Positions 9,501-17,159 of a stretch of 64,000 nucleotides of DNA are shown here, one piece after another. The position numbers and the translations under genes were made by a program. Source of the stretch: Georgenia_B sunbinii (GTDB lineage Bacteria > Actinomycetota > Actinomycetes > Actinomycetales > Actinomycetaceae); NCBI RefSeq assembly GCF_036421855.1, contig NZ_JAZGOK010000012.1, one strand, 5' to 3'. The notes under the pieces were generated by a model. That model was given only the letters and a program-made list of their open reading frames with translations. It was not told the DNA's origin and did not search any database. The stretch's first letter is position 1; the number at the start of each line of letters is the position of its first letter.

Positions 9501-9851
9501 TCAGCCTTCGGCGACGACCATCGCCGAAGCGATCCCGGCGTCGTGGGAGATCGTCAGGTGCCAGTGCTTGACGCCGAGCTCGGCGGCGCGCGCCGCCACC
9601 GTGTCGCGCAGGTGGACCACCGGTGGGCCGCCGACCACCCGCTCCACGGTGCAGTCCTGCCAGGACATGCCGCCGGGCGCGCCGAGCGCCTTGGCGATCG
9701 CCTCCTTGGCGGCGAACCGGGCGGCGAGCGACGCCGGCGGCAGGTCGCGCTCCTCGGGCGTGAAGAGCTTCTCCCGCAGCCGCGGCGTGCGCTCGAGGGT
9801 GGCGAGGAAGCGCGCGACGTCGACCACGTCGATACCGACGCCGATGATCAC
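9501..9851 (-). CDS. acpS: Holo-[acyl-carrier-protein] synthase
   Basis: A 116-residue AcpS-type phosphopantetheinyl transferase, normal length. The start MIIGVGIDVVDVARF contains the Mg-binding Asp at residue 8. The second signature, FAAKEAIAKALG (about 46-57), carries the catalytic Glu and Lys, and the protein ends with the SHDAGIASA motif. It transfers 4'-phosphopantetheine from CoA to acyl carrier protein. It starts seven bases after the glmS stop, so it is very likely cotranscribed with glmS. Confidence 0.95.
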   Translation of the reverse strand: MIIGVGIDVVDVARFLATLERTPRLREKLFTPEERDLPPASLAARFAAKEAIAKALGAPGGMSWQDCTVERVVGGPPVVHLRDTVAARAAELGVKHWHLTISHDAGIASAMVVAEG

Positions 9852-9858
9852 AGTCGGC

Positions 9859-11715
9859 TCACTCGACGGTGACCGATTTGGCGAGGTTGCGCGGCTGGTC
9901 GACGTCGTAGCCCTTGGCCGCGGCCAGCGCCGAGGCGAAGATCTGCAGCGGCACCACCGTGACGAGCGGCATCATGAGCGTCGGTGTCCGGGGCACCCGG
10001 AAGACGACGTCGGCGAACTCGGTGACGGCGTCGTCGCCCTCCTCCGCGATCACCAGGGTGCGGGCGCCGCGGGCCCTGATCTCCTGGATGTTGGAGACCA
10101 CCTTGGCGTGCAGGGTGGGGCGGCGTGGCGTCGGGACGATGACGAAGACCGGCTGCCCCTCCTCGATGAGCGCGATCGGGCCGTGCTTGAGCTCGCCGGC
10201 CGCGAAGCCCTCGGCGTGGATGTAGGCCAGCTCCTTGAGCTTCAGCGCGCCCTCGAGCGCCACCGGGAACCCGACGTGGCGGCCGAGGAAGAGCACCGTG
10301 GTGGCCCCGGCCATCGACCGTGCCACCTCGCGGATCTGCTCCTCGCCGTCGATGACCTGCTGGATCCGCGCCGGCATCGCGGCCAGCTCCTCGAGGTACC
10401 CGACGACCTCCTCGCTGTACTTGTTGCCGCGCAGCTCGGCGAGGAACAGCCCGAGCAGGTAGCAGGCGGTGATCTGGGCGAGGAAGGCCTTGGTGGAGGC
10501 GACCGCCACCTCGGGCCCGGCGTGGGTGTAGAGCACCGCGTCGGACTCACGGGCGATCGTCGAGGCGTGGGTGTTGACGATGGCCAGCACCTTGGCACCC
10601 TGCTCGCGGGCGTGCCGCACCGCCATGATGGTGTCCATGGTCTCCCCGGACTGGGAGACGGCGACGACCAGCGTGCGCTGGTCCACCACCGGGTCGCGGT
10701 AGCGGAACTCGTGCGCCAGCTCGACCTCGACCGGGATGCGGCACCAGTGCTCGATGGCGTACTTCGCGACGTGCCCGGCGTAGGCCGCGGTGCCGCAGGC
10801 GACGACGACGATCTTGTCGACCGAGCGAAGCACCGACTCGTCGATGCGCAGCTCGTCGAGCTTGAGCCGTCCGGCGCCGTCGCTGCGGCCGAGGAGGGTG
10901 TCGGCCACCGCCTTGGGCTGGTCGTGGATCTCCTTGTCCATGAAGGTGTCGAAGCCGCCCTTGACCGCGGCCTCGGCGTCCCACTCGACGGTGAACGCGC
11001 GCGGCTCGACCGCGGCGCCGTCGGCGTCGGTGACCTCGACCCGGTCCCCGGTGAGCGTGACGATCTGGTCCTGCCCGACCTCCAGCGCCCGCTTGGTCTG
11101 CGAGACGAAGGCGACGACGTCGGAGCCGAGGTAGTTCGTGCCGTCACCGAGCCCGATGACCAGTGGTGAGTTGCGGCGGGCGGCGACGATCACGCCGGGG
11201 GCGTCGACGTGCACGGCGAGCAGCGTGTAGGCACCCTCGAGCCGGGCGGTGACGGCGCGCATCGCCGCCGTGAGGTCACCGTGCTCCTCGTAGGCGCGCC
11301 CGAGGAGGTGGGCGGCCACCTCGGTGTCGGTCTCCGAGGTGAAGGTTGCGCCGTCGGCGGCGAGCTCGGCCTTGAGCGGGGCGAAGTTCTCGATGATGCC
11401 GTTGTGGATGAGTGCCAGGCGGCCGTCCCCCGACACCTGCGGGTGGGCGTTGGCGTCGTTCGGCGCACCGTGGGTGGCCCACCGGGTGTGCCCGATCGCG
11501 GCGGCGGCCTCGTCCAGCGGGGCCGCCTCGAGGTCGCCGAGCAGGTTGGCGAGCTTGCCGGCACGCTTGCGCACCGTCAGGCCGGCCGGGCCGACGGCGG
11601 CGATCCCTGCGGAGTCGTAGCCCCGGTACTCCAGCCGGGCGAGGCCTTCGAGGACCGCCTCCGCCGGGTCGTGGTTCGGCCGGGAGATGGTCACAGCACC
11701 TACGATTCCGCACAT
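9859..11715 (-). CDS. glmS: Glutamine-fructose-6-phosphate aminotransferase (isomerising)
   Basis: A full-length (618-residue) GlmS. The N-terminal MCGIVGAV has the catalytic cysteine directly after the initiator Met (Ntn glutaminase domain, about 1-225). Two SIS isomerase domains follow, with motifs such as ACGTAAYAG and SQSGETMDT. The C-terminus is the conserved DQPRNLAKSVTVE. It supplies glucosamine-6-phosphate for UDP-GlcNAc together with glmM at 17.2-18.5 kb. It is divergent from coaA across about 100 bases. Confidence 0.96.
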   Translation of the reverse strand: MCGIVGAVTISRPNHDPAEAVLEGLARLEYRGYDSAGIAAVGPAGLTVRKRAGKLANLLGDLEAAPLDEAAAAIGHTRWATHGAPNDANAHPQVSGDGRLALIHNGIIENFAPLKAELAADGATFTSETDTEVAAHLLGRAYEEHGDLTAAMRAVTARLEGAYTLLAVHVDAPGVIVAARRNSPLVIGLGDGTNYLGSDVVAFVSQTKRALEVGQDQIVTLTGDRVEVTDADGAAVEPRAFTVEWDAEAAVKGGFDTFMDKEIHDQPKAVADTLLGRSDGAGRLKLDELRIDESVLRSVDKIVVVACGTAAYAGHVAKYAIEHWCRIPVEVELAHEFRYRDPVVDQRTLVVAVSQSGETMDTIMAVRHAREQGAKVLAIVNTHASTIARESDAVLYTHAGPEVAVASTKAFLAQITACYLLGLFLAELRGNKYSEEVVGYLEELAAMPARIQQVIDGEEQIREVARSMAGATTVLFLGRHVGFPVALEGALKLKELAYIHAEGFAAGELKHGPIALIEEGQPVFVIVPTPRRPTLHAKVVSNIQEIRARGARTLVIAEEGDDAVTEFADVVFRVPRTPTLMMPLVTVVPLQIFASALAAAKGYDVDQPRNLAKSVTVE

Positions 11716-11816
11716 GTGCGACAGGTTAACCGCCAGCGGGGGTCACGTCACAGCGGCGGCCGCTGCCACGGCAGGATCGTGACGCGCGACGCTCCGCGGT
11801 GCGGGAGACTGTCGGG

Positions 11817-12785
11817 GTGACGCCAACGCAACCGGCCCCGGCTGGACAGCAGTCGATCTCTCCGTTCGTCGAGTTCGACCGTCGTGACTGGAGCCGGTTG
11901 TCGGCCTCGACACCACAGCCGCTGACCGCCGAGGACATCGTGCGGCTCCGCGGGCTCGGGGATCCGATGGACCTCGAGGAGGTCGAGACTGTCTATCGGC
12001 CGCTGTCGCGGCTGCTGTCGCTGTACGTCGAGTCCTCCCGCCGGCTGGTGGGCGCGACGTCGACGTTCCTCGGCGAGCAGGTCGTGCGCACCCCGTTCGT
12101 CATCGGGGTGGCCGGCTCGGTGGCAGTCGGCAAGTCGACCACCTCGCGGCTGCTTCGCGAGCTGTTGCGTCGCTGGTCCGGTACGCCGCACGTGGAGCTC
12201 GTCACCACCGACGGCTTCCTGTTCCCCAACGCCGAGCTCGACCGCCGCGGCCTCATGGCGCGCAAGGGCTTCCCGGAGTCCTACGACCAGCGCAGGCTGC
12301 TGCGCTTCCTCAGCGAGGTCAAGGCCGGCGTGCCGGTGGTCGAGGCACCGGTGTACGACCACCTCACCTACGACATCGTCCCCGGTGAGCGGATCGAGGT
12401 GCGCCGGCCCGACGTCCTCATCGTCGAGGGTCTCAACGTCCTGCAGCCGGCGCGCACCACGGCCGACGGCGCACCGAGCCTGGCGGTGAGCGACTTCTTC
12501 GACTTCTCGATCTACGTCCACGCCCGCACGTCGGACGTCCGCCAGTGGTACGTCGACCGCTTCCTGCGGCTGCGGCGCACCGCGTTCGCCGACGAGAAGT
12601 CCTACTTCCACCGGTACGCCGCGCTCGACGACGACGAGGCGGTGGCGACCGCCACCGGGATCTGGCAGTCGATCAACGAGCCGAACCTCGTGCGCAACAT
12701 CCTGCCGACGAGCGGCCGGGCGACGCTCGTGCTCACCAAGGACGCCGACCACCGGATGCACCGGATGCGGCTGCGCAAGATCTGA
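11817..12785 (+). CDS. coaA: Type I pantothenate kinase
   Basis: A 322-residue prokaryotic CoaA, the first step of coenzyme A synthesis. The GTG at 11817 is preferred because GGGAG at 11803-11807 precedes it by nine bases; another in-frame GTG lies at 11799. The ATP-binding loop GVAGSVAVGKST is near residues 97-108. Further family motifs are VTTDGFLFPN and the FADEKSYFHRYA / SINEPNLVRNILPT C-terminal segments. It is divergent from glmS and convergent with the DedA gene. Confidence 0.95.
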   Translation: MTPTQPAPAGQQSISPFVEFDRRDWSRLSASTPQPLTAEDIVRLRGLGDPMDLEEVETVYRPLSRLLSLYVESSRRLVGATSTFLGEQVVRTPFVIGVAGSVAVGKSTTSRLLRELLRRWSGTPHVELVTTDGFLFPNAELDRRGLMARKGFPESYDQRRLLRFLSEVKAGVPVVEAPVYDHLTYDIVPGERIEVRRPDVLIVEGLNVLQPARTTADGAPSLAVSDFFDFSIYVHARTSDVRQWYVDRFLRLRRTAFADEKSYFHRYAALDDDEAVATATGIWQSINEPNLVRNILPTSGRATLVLTKDADHRMHRMRLRKI

Positions 12786-12828
12786 CGCCCGACGGATGAC
12801 CGCCGGCCGGTCTCGCGGGACGAGCTGG

Positions 12829-13563
12829 TCAGCTGTGCTGCCGGGTCGATCCGTCGTCGTGCGCGGTCGGCGTCGGCAGCGCGGACTCGCCGGCCCCGCC
12901 CTCTGCCTCGGCGACGATGGCGTCGAGCGCGTCGCGCCCACCGGCCAGCCGGTTGGCCACCCTGCCGTGGATCCGCTTGAGGACCGCGTCGACGACGAAC
13001 CCCAGCAGCACCCCGCCGATGACGCCGACGACCACCGCGACGAGCGGGTGGTCATGGAGGAACACCCCGGCACCCATGCCCAGCAGCGTGGAGTAGCCGC
13101 CCCACACGATCGCCGCGATACCCGCGATGAGCACGAACCTCGGCCGGGAGTACCCGACGGCCCCGGCGGTCATGTTGACCGCGACCCGCCCGATGGGGAT
13201 GAAGCGCGCCGAGAGGATGAACACCGTGCCCCGGGTCGCCAGCGCGCGACTGGCCCAGGCGAGGCTCGCGTGGCCGCGGCGTCCCTGGAAGATCCGTAAT
13301 CGGTGGACCGGTATCTTGCTGCCGATCCAGTAGGCGATGAGGTCGCCGCAGAACGCGCCGGCCGCAGCCGCGGCGATGAGGAGCCAGAGGTTGACACCGT
13401 CACCGGTCATCGCCAGCACGGCCACCGCGATGACGATCGACTCGCTCGGGACCGGCGGGAAGAACCCGTCGATCGTGGACAACGCCCACACGGCGAGCAA
13501 GACCCAGGGCGAGCCCGCGAGGGCCAGCACCCACTCCTCGGTGGCGGCCATGAACTCCATCAT
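12829..13563 (-). CDS. DedA / SNARE-associated family membrane protein
   Basis: About 244 residues from the ATG at 13563 (a second ATG follows directly at 13560). The frame extends to 13680, but the upstream part is not membrane-like. There are four to five hydrophobic segments and the DedA signature: FFPPVPSE near the N-terminus, GDLIAYWIG, and the RFIPIGRVAVNMTAGA motif. DedA proteins are membrane transporters or flippase-like proteins affecting envelope lipids. It lies on the lasso-gene strand but 210 bases beyond the kinase, so membership of that operon is not shown. Confidence 0.85.
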   Translation of the reverse strand: MMEFMAATEEWVLALAGSPWVLLAVWALSTIDGFFPPVPSESIVIAVAVLAMTGDGVNLWLLIAAAAAGAFCGDLIAYWIGSKIPVHRLRIFQGRRGHASLAWASRALATRGTVFILSARFIPIGRVAVNMTAGAVGYSRPRFVLIAGIAAIVWGGYSTLLGMGAGVFLHDHPLVAVVVGVIGGVLLGFVVDAVLKRIHGRVANRLAGGRDALDAIVAEAEGGAGESALPTPTAHDDGSTRQHS

Positions 13564-13773
13564 CAGCCACCGTGCCTGTCGCGCCGCATGGTCCCATTGA
13601 ATCTCGGCGAGGTCACCGATGCCATCAGGGAACCACCTGATTCCTCTCCGGGGATCTCGTGATCGAGTGTCCGAGGCCATGGCATGTCGATGGCCCCGGC
13701 CGAGGCCATGCTGCCAGCTGGGCGACCTGACGTTGCTGTGATGCCTAGCAACGGCAATGACGCCGCGAGAAGA

Positions 13774-14751
13774 CTAACCGACCCGGGCGGCAGCCGGAGA
13801 ACGTGCTGCTGACGTGGGCAGCACCTCGCCGATCCGTCCCCTAAGCTCGGTTGCGAGCCCGGGCAGGAACGGCGGCCCCCACGGGATGGTGGCCACCACG
13901 ACCGGGACACGCTCGACGAGCGCCGCGGTGCTCGAGAACTGGTGGCGCAGGACCGCCGGGTCACGCCAACCGAGGAGGCGTGGGTAGCCGGACAGTGCGA
14001 GCAAAGCCTCGGGAGCGGAGAGCGGGTGCACCTCGACCTTCCCGGCTGTGCGGCTGGGGAACGGGATGACGAGCACCTCCAGCGGAAGCCGGTCGGTGGC
14101 GCCGTCGCGGAGCCGGAGCACCTCGCGGTCGTCGGCGCTGCGGCGCACCTGAGGCGCGCCGGAGGCAAAGCGGGCGACGAGGGTGTCGGCGCCCTTGCGC
14201 AGCCGCAGCTCGGTGGCACCGAGGCGAGCGACCGGGTGGTCTGCCACGTCGTCCAGCCGCAGGACGTCGTCGGTGATGAGGACACCGCCGGAGCTGCACA
14301 TGAGCGCTGCCATGGTGGACTTGCCCATCCCCGAGCGGCCGACAAACCCCCAGGCGGCGCCATCGATCTCGACGGCGCTGGCATGGAGGACGAGATGGCC
14401 GCGCTGGTACAGCTGGAACGCGAGGCTGCCGCCGGTCGTCAGCACCGAGGCCATGCCCTCGTCCGCCCCCCGGACCGAGCGCACCTCCATGTGGTCGAGC
14501 GCCGGCGAGACGTGGACGTCGCACGCGCCGAAGAAGCGGAGCGTGTAGCCGTCGTCACGCCGGGCGAAGGCGTAGATCGTCCTGGTGGCACCGTCGCAGC
14601 GCAGGATCGGGTCGCCGGGCGGCAGATCGGTGGTGGGCTCCGTGACCGGTCCGCGCACGACAGTGACATCGGGCGCGGCACCTGGTGATGCAGGTCGGTC
14701 CTGGTGGAGATCGGTGTCGCTGTCGATCAACAAGCCGTACAGCTCGAGCAT
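13774..14751 (-). CDS. HPr-kinase-like protein, putative lasso peptide C-terminal serine kinase
   Basis: A 325-residue protein from the ATG at 14751; a GTG at 14754 would overlap the B2 stop by four bases instead. It has an N-terminal domain of about 110 residues, then an HPr-kinase-like nucleotide-binding core: LVLHASAVEIDG (His at about 123), Walker A GRSGMGKST (about 138-146), and the acidic pair in ITDDVLRLD (Asp161-Asp162). Kinases of this kind (PadeK of the paeninodin cluster) phosphorylate the C-terminal serine of lasso precursors. The precursor here also ends in Ser, which supports the same role. Activity on this peptide is inference. It is the last gene of the leftward A-C-B2-kinase run. 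Confidence 0.82.
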   Translation of the reverse strand: MLELYGLLIDSDTDLHQDRPASPGAAPDVTVVRGPVTEPTTDLPPGDPILRCDGATRTIYAFARRDDGYTLRFFGACDVHVSPALDHMEVRSVRGADEGMASVLTTGGSLAFQLYQRGHLVLHASAVEIDGAAWGFVGRSGMGKSTMAALMCSSGGVLITDDVLRLDDVADHPVARLGATELRLRKGADTLVARFASGAPQVRRSADDREVLRLRDGATDRLPLEVLVIPFPSRTAGKVEVHPLSAPEALLALSGYPRLLGWRDPAVLRHQFSSTAALVERVPVVVATIPWGPPFLPGLATELRGRIGEVLPTSAARSPAAARVG

Positions 14752-15203
14752 CACGCGGCTCCTCCTCGGGGATCGACGAGACTGAGGTACTCCGCTGGTG
14801 CGTCCGGGTCGAGCGTCCGACCGTCGATCTCCAGCCACGCGTGCGCCCGGACGGCGCCGTCGGTCTTCGCCACGCCGACGCGGAGCGACGGGCCGCGGTG
14901 CCGCAGCACGTGACCGGTGGCCAGCGCGCGCCGCAGGCAGGTGTCGTCCCAGGGCCAGTGCCGCAACACGCGCTGTACGGCACGGAGCGAGCGCCGCTCC
15001 TCGCGCGTGAGCCGCTCGGCGAACGGCTCGGTCGCCGGGCGGATGGTGTCGGTGACGAGCGGGACACCGAGCGTCCGAGCAAGCTGCGGCAGCGGCCGGC
15101 GCCTCAACATCCACTCGATCCGGCTCTGGGTCATCACGGCCGCACCGACCGCGACGTAGTCACGCAGCCGCCAGTTCCGGAGGATGCCACCGACGGAGAT
15201 CAT
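14751..15203 (-). CDS. Lasso peptide B2 protein (transglutaminase-like leader peptidase)
   Basis: A 150-residue protein of the transglutaminase-core (Transglut_core3) type. The ATG at 15203 has GAAGG upstream and overlaps the cyclase stop by four bases. The cysteine-protease triad is visible: Cys in DDTCLRRA, His in RAHAWLEIDG and Asp in TLDPDAP. These match lasso B2/McjB C-domain proteins, which cut the leader just after the conserved Thr-X. There is no fused leader-binding domain; that function is the separate RRE gene at 16896. It touches the kinase gene by one base. Confidence 0.9.
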   Translation of the reverse strand: MISVGGILRNWRLRDYVAVGAAVMTQSRIEWMLRRRPLPQLARTLGVPLVTDTIRPATEPFAERLTREERRSLRAVQRVLRHWPWDDTCLRRALATGHVLRHRGPSLRVGVAKTDGAVRAHAWLEIDGRTLDPDAPAEYLSLVDPRGGAA

Positions 15204-16399
15204 CGTTGTGGTCCTTCGAGCGGCAGACCTTCGCTGGCCATCCAGGCGGCCATCAGTGCGGTGTAGCCCGGGCCTAGCAGCTCTGGACTGAGCCATGCTC
15301 GGCGCAGGACCTCAGGATCGACATACTCAAGATCCAGTCCTCCGCCATCCCAGCCGCGAGCAAAGCGGTGCTCGACTGCTCCGACACGCGACGCATTGAA
15401 GAACGCCTTGTCGGAGCGGGAGAGGACTTTCTCCGGTAGCACGTCGGAGAACAGGTGCCGCATCGCCACGGTCCGGCCGGTGAAACCAAGCATCCCGCCG
15501 TCTCTGATCCAGGCACTGACAAACTCGGGGGCAAGCAGTGGATGGATGAGGTCCACGTCGTAGTCGCGGGCCACGAGGTCCAGGTTGTGGTAGATCGCCC
15601 TGGCTACCGGGCGCAAGGTCGCGGCGTGGCGGATGGACCTGTCCCACCGGAGGGGTTCGATGAGGTCCTCGGCGACGGTCTCGAGGAACTCCTCGCGCGC
15701 GCTTCCGCGTAGCCACGGCGCCACGGCGGCCTGCACCCGCTCCGCCTCGGAGCGCGCTGTGGCACGCTGCGGCAGCATGGAGCGCGCTGCGGCACGCAAC
15801 TCATGACGCCCGGGGCGCTGTCTGCGCTGGAACGTCCGGCGCAGCCTCGCAACCGGAGCCGAACGCCGGCCGCTGAGCAACTCGTCGCCGCCCTCGCCGG
15901 TCAGCAGTGTGCCACCGCTTACGACGCTGTACATCTCATGCTGCAGGTTCAGCGAGGCCGGCCACACCAGCCCACGCCTCGCCATACTCTCTTGTGCTCG
16001 CGTGCCCAGCAGCCGTTGCTGGTCGGTGATCTCCAGGACCACCTGCTCCGTCACGCCGATGTGACGCAGTACGAGTTCCTGCCACTCGTCCTCGTTGGCG
16101 TTGTGGTCTCCCGGGTACCGGTAGATCACCGGTATGGGAAGGTCGGCACCGACTTCGCGAGCCACGCCAACCGCCACGGCCAGCACAGCGGACGAGTCGC
16201 GCCCACCTGAGAAGCTCACGAACACCGGTCCGGCGACGATGATGTTCCGCAGCACCTCGCGCAGAGCGACGCGGGCGCCGCACGTCGCGTCGCGCAGCTC
16301 GGTCTGCGGCAAGCCGCCGGACGACTCGGCTAACGGCTGTCCCATCGCGATCTCGAGAGGGCTGAGTCGTAAGTATCCCGTCGAACGCGCAGTCAACAC
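15200..16399 (-). CDS. Lasso peptide cyclase (asparagine-synthetase-like), no glutaminase domain
   Basis: A 399-residue protein from a GTG at 16399 with GGAG seven bases upstream. It begins YLRLSPLEIAMG and soon reaches the ATP-pyrophosphatase loop SFSGGRDSS (about residues 63-71), as in asparagine synthetase B. Later motifs are GGDELLSGRR and a C-terminal helical segment. Lasso cyclases adenylate the side-chain carboxylate of Asp/Glu and close the macrolactam. Members such as McjC are about 500-600 residues because they keep a degenerate N-terminal glutaminase-like domain. Here only about 90 bases separate this gene from the precursor stop, so that domain is absent rather than missed. Confidence 0.88.
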   Translation of the reverse strand: MLTARSTGYLRLSPLEIAMGQPLAESSGGLPQTELRDATCGARVALREVLRNIIVAGPVFVSFSGGRDSSAVLAVAVGVAREVGADLPIPVIYRYPGDHNANEDEWQELVLRHIGVTEQVVLEITDQQRLLGTRAQESMARRGLVWPASLNLQHEMYSVVSGGTLLTGEGGDELLSGRRSAPVARLRRTFQRRQRPGRHELRAAARSMLPQRATARSEAERVQAAVAPWLRGSAREEFLETVAEDLIEPLRWDRSIRHAATLRPVARAIYHNLDLVARDYDVDLIHPLLAPEFVSAWIRDGGMLGFTGRTVAMRHLFSDVLPEKVLSRSDKAFFNASRVGAVEHRFARGWDGGGLDLEYVDPEVLRRAWLSPELLGPGYTALMAAWMASEGLPLEGPQR

Positions 16400-16448
16400 A
16401 GCTCATCTCCGCCCTGGCCATCCGTCCTGGCCGCGCCGCTCGTCATGT

Positions 16449-16483
16449 CTGTGGGAGGGGCCGGGTCCCGACCCCTCCCACAG
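16449..16483 (-). terminator. Strong hairpin between lasso precursor and cyclase genes
   Basis: CTGTGGGAGGGG at 16449-16460 pairs perfectly with CCCCTCCCACAG at 16472-16483 around an 11-base loop, nine bases after the precursor stop. There is no clear U-run on the minus strand, so it may act as a leaky terminator or an mRNA-stabilising element. Either would give more precursor than enzyme message. Confidence 0.75.
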
Positions 16484-16492
16484 CCTGATCGT

Positions 16493-16639
16493 TCAGGAGC
16501 CGATCGGCGGGTCCGTCGGGTTCGTCGGGTTCTGCCCGAACTTGAACCCGAAGATGTTGTCGTCCCGGCCGTGCCCGGTCAGTGCGAGCGTCAGCTCCGG
16601 CACCGAGCCGACCTTCATGATGCGTGGTGATTCGTACAT
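16493..16639 (-). CDS. Lasso peptide precursor (48 residues)
   Basis: A small gene with ATG at 16639 and TCCTTCC (GGAAGGA on the coding strand) at 16645-16651, six bases upstream. The leader starts MYESPRIMKVG and fits the lasso leader pattern Tyr-x2-Pro-x-Leu/Ile-x3-Gly-x5-Thr (Tyr2, Pro5, Ile7, Gly11, Thr17). With Thr17 as the conserved penultimate leader residue, the core begins at Ala19 and is 30 residues. Asp26 (core position 8) and Asp27 (core 9) are the ring-closing candidates. The tail has an aromatic/Gly stretch (IFGFKFG, 29-35), an Asn/Pro/Thr-rich part (37-45) and a C-terminal Gly-Ser. The terminal Ser48 matches the neighbouring kinase. The exact core start is inferred, not shown. 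Confidence 0.88.
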   Translation of the reverse strand: MYESPRIMKVGSVPELTLALTGHGRDDNIFGFKFGQNPTNPTDPPIGS

Positions 16640-16895
16640 GGGATTCCTTCCGACGTCGTCGACACAGTCTCCGGAGGTGAAGTACTGCGACGATTGTCAA
16701 GTTAGCCCAGGGTCGAGGGCAGATCACGGCTCACCAGCGGATGAATCCCAACCCGCCGAGGGTGAGGAATGCTCAGCAGGGGGTGAGCCGCCCCTTCCTG
16801 AGTGCCGCTGTGCGCAGGTGGTTGCGGCGATCCGCCACCTGTTGTGCACGGCGTCAGGCACAATCGACCGTGACCGCACCAACGAGGGAGCCCCA
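16640..16895. promoter_or_regulatory. Divergent regulatory region between lasso precursor and RRE gene
   Basis: These 256 bases must drive the precursor operon leftward and the RRE gene rightward. On the minus strand a perfect TTGACA lies at 16695-16700, 56 bases before the precursor ATG, but I see no good -10 box at normal spacing. An imperfect inverted repeat (CAGGTG / CACCTG with an inner GCGG / CCGC, 16815-16841) lies on the RRE side and could be an operator. No other gene is visible here. Confidence 0.4.
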
Positions 16896-17147
16896 GTGCC
16901 GAAGCTGACGGAGAACGTGACGTGGCAGGAGATCGACGGTGAGCTGGTCGTCCTCGACCTGTCCAGGTCGGTCTACCTCACCACCAACCGCACCGGCGCC
17001 TTCCTGGCCAAGCAACTGCGTGACGAGCGCGACCGCGACGAGCTGGTGACGTCGCTGGTCGCCGAGTACGGGATCGAGGAGCACGTCGCGAGCAGCGACG
17101 TCGACGACTTCCTTGACCAGCTTGCGCAGGAGCAGCTGCTGGCCTGA
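16896..17147 (+). CDS. PqqD-like lasso B1 protein (RiPP recognition element)
   Basis: An 83-residue stand-alone PqqD-like protein. The GTG at 16896 has GAGGGAG at 16884-16890 five bases upstream, so the longer open frame to 16134 is not used. The start MPKLTENVTWQEIDGELVVLD and the following LSRSVYLTTNRTGAFLAKQL are the beta-hairpins and first helix of the PqqD fold, and a helical C-terminus follows. B1 proteins bind the leader and present it to B2 and the cyclase. It is transcribed away from the precursor operon and ends 12 bases from the convergent glmM stop. Confidence 0.88.
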   Translation: MPKLTENVTWQEIDGELVVLDLSRSVYLTTNRTGAFLAKQLRDERDRDELVTSLVAEYGIEEHVASSDVDDFLDQLAQEQLLA

Positions 17148-17159
17148 CGTGCCGGCTGG

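Noticed and set aside
16493..16639. Core starting at His23 with Thr21 as the penultimate leader residue
   Set aside because: The spacing from Gly11 would be too long for the leader pattern, and Asp26/Asp27 would fall at core positions 4-5, too early for a lasso ring.
16695..16700. TTGACA on the minus strand as the precursor promoter
   Set aside because: The -35 hexamer is perfect but no plausible -10 box lies 16-19 bases downstream, so I mention it only within the regulatory region.
16134..16895. N-terminal extension of the RRE gene
   Set aside because: It runs antisense through the precursor and the start of the cyclase. The GTG at 16896 has a good ribosome-binding site and gives a standard PqqD-like length.
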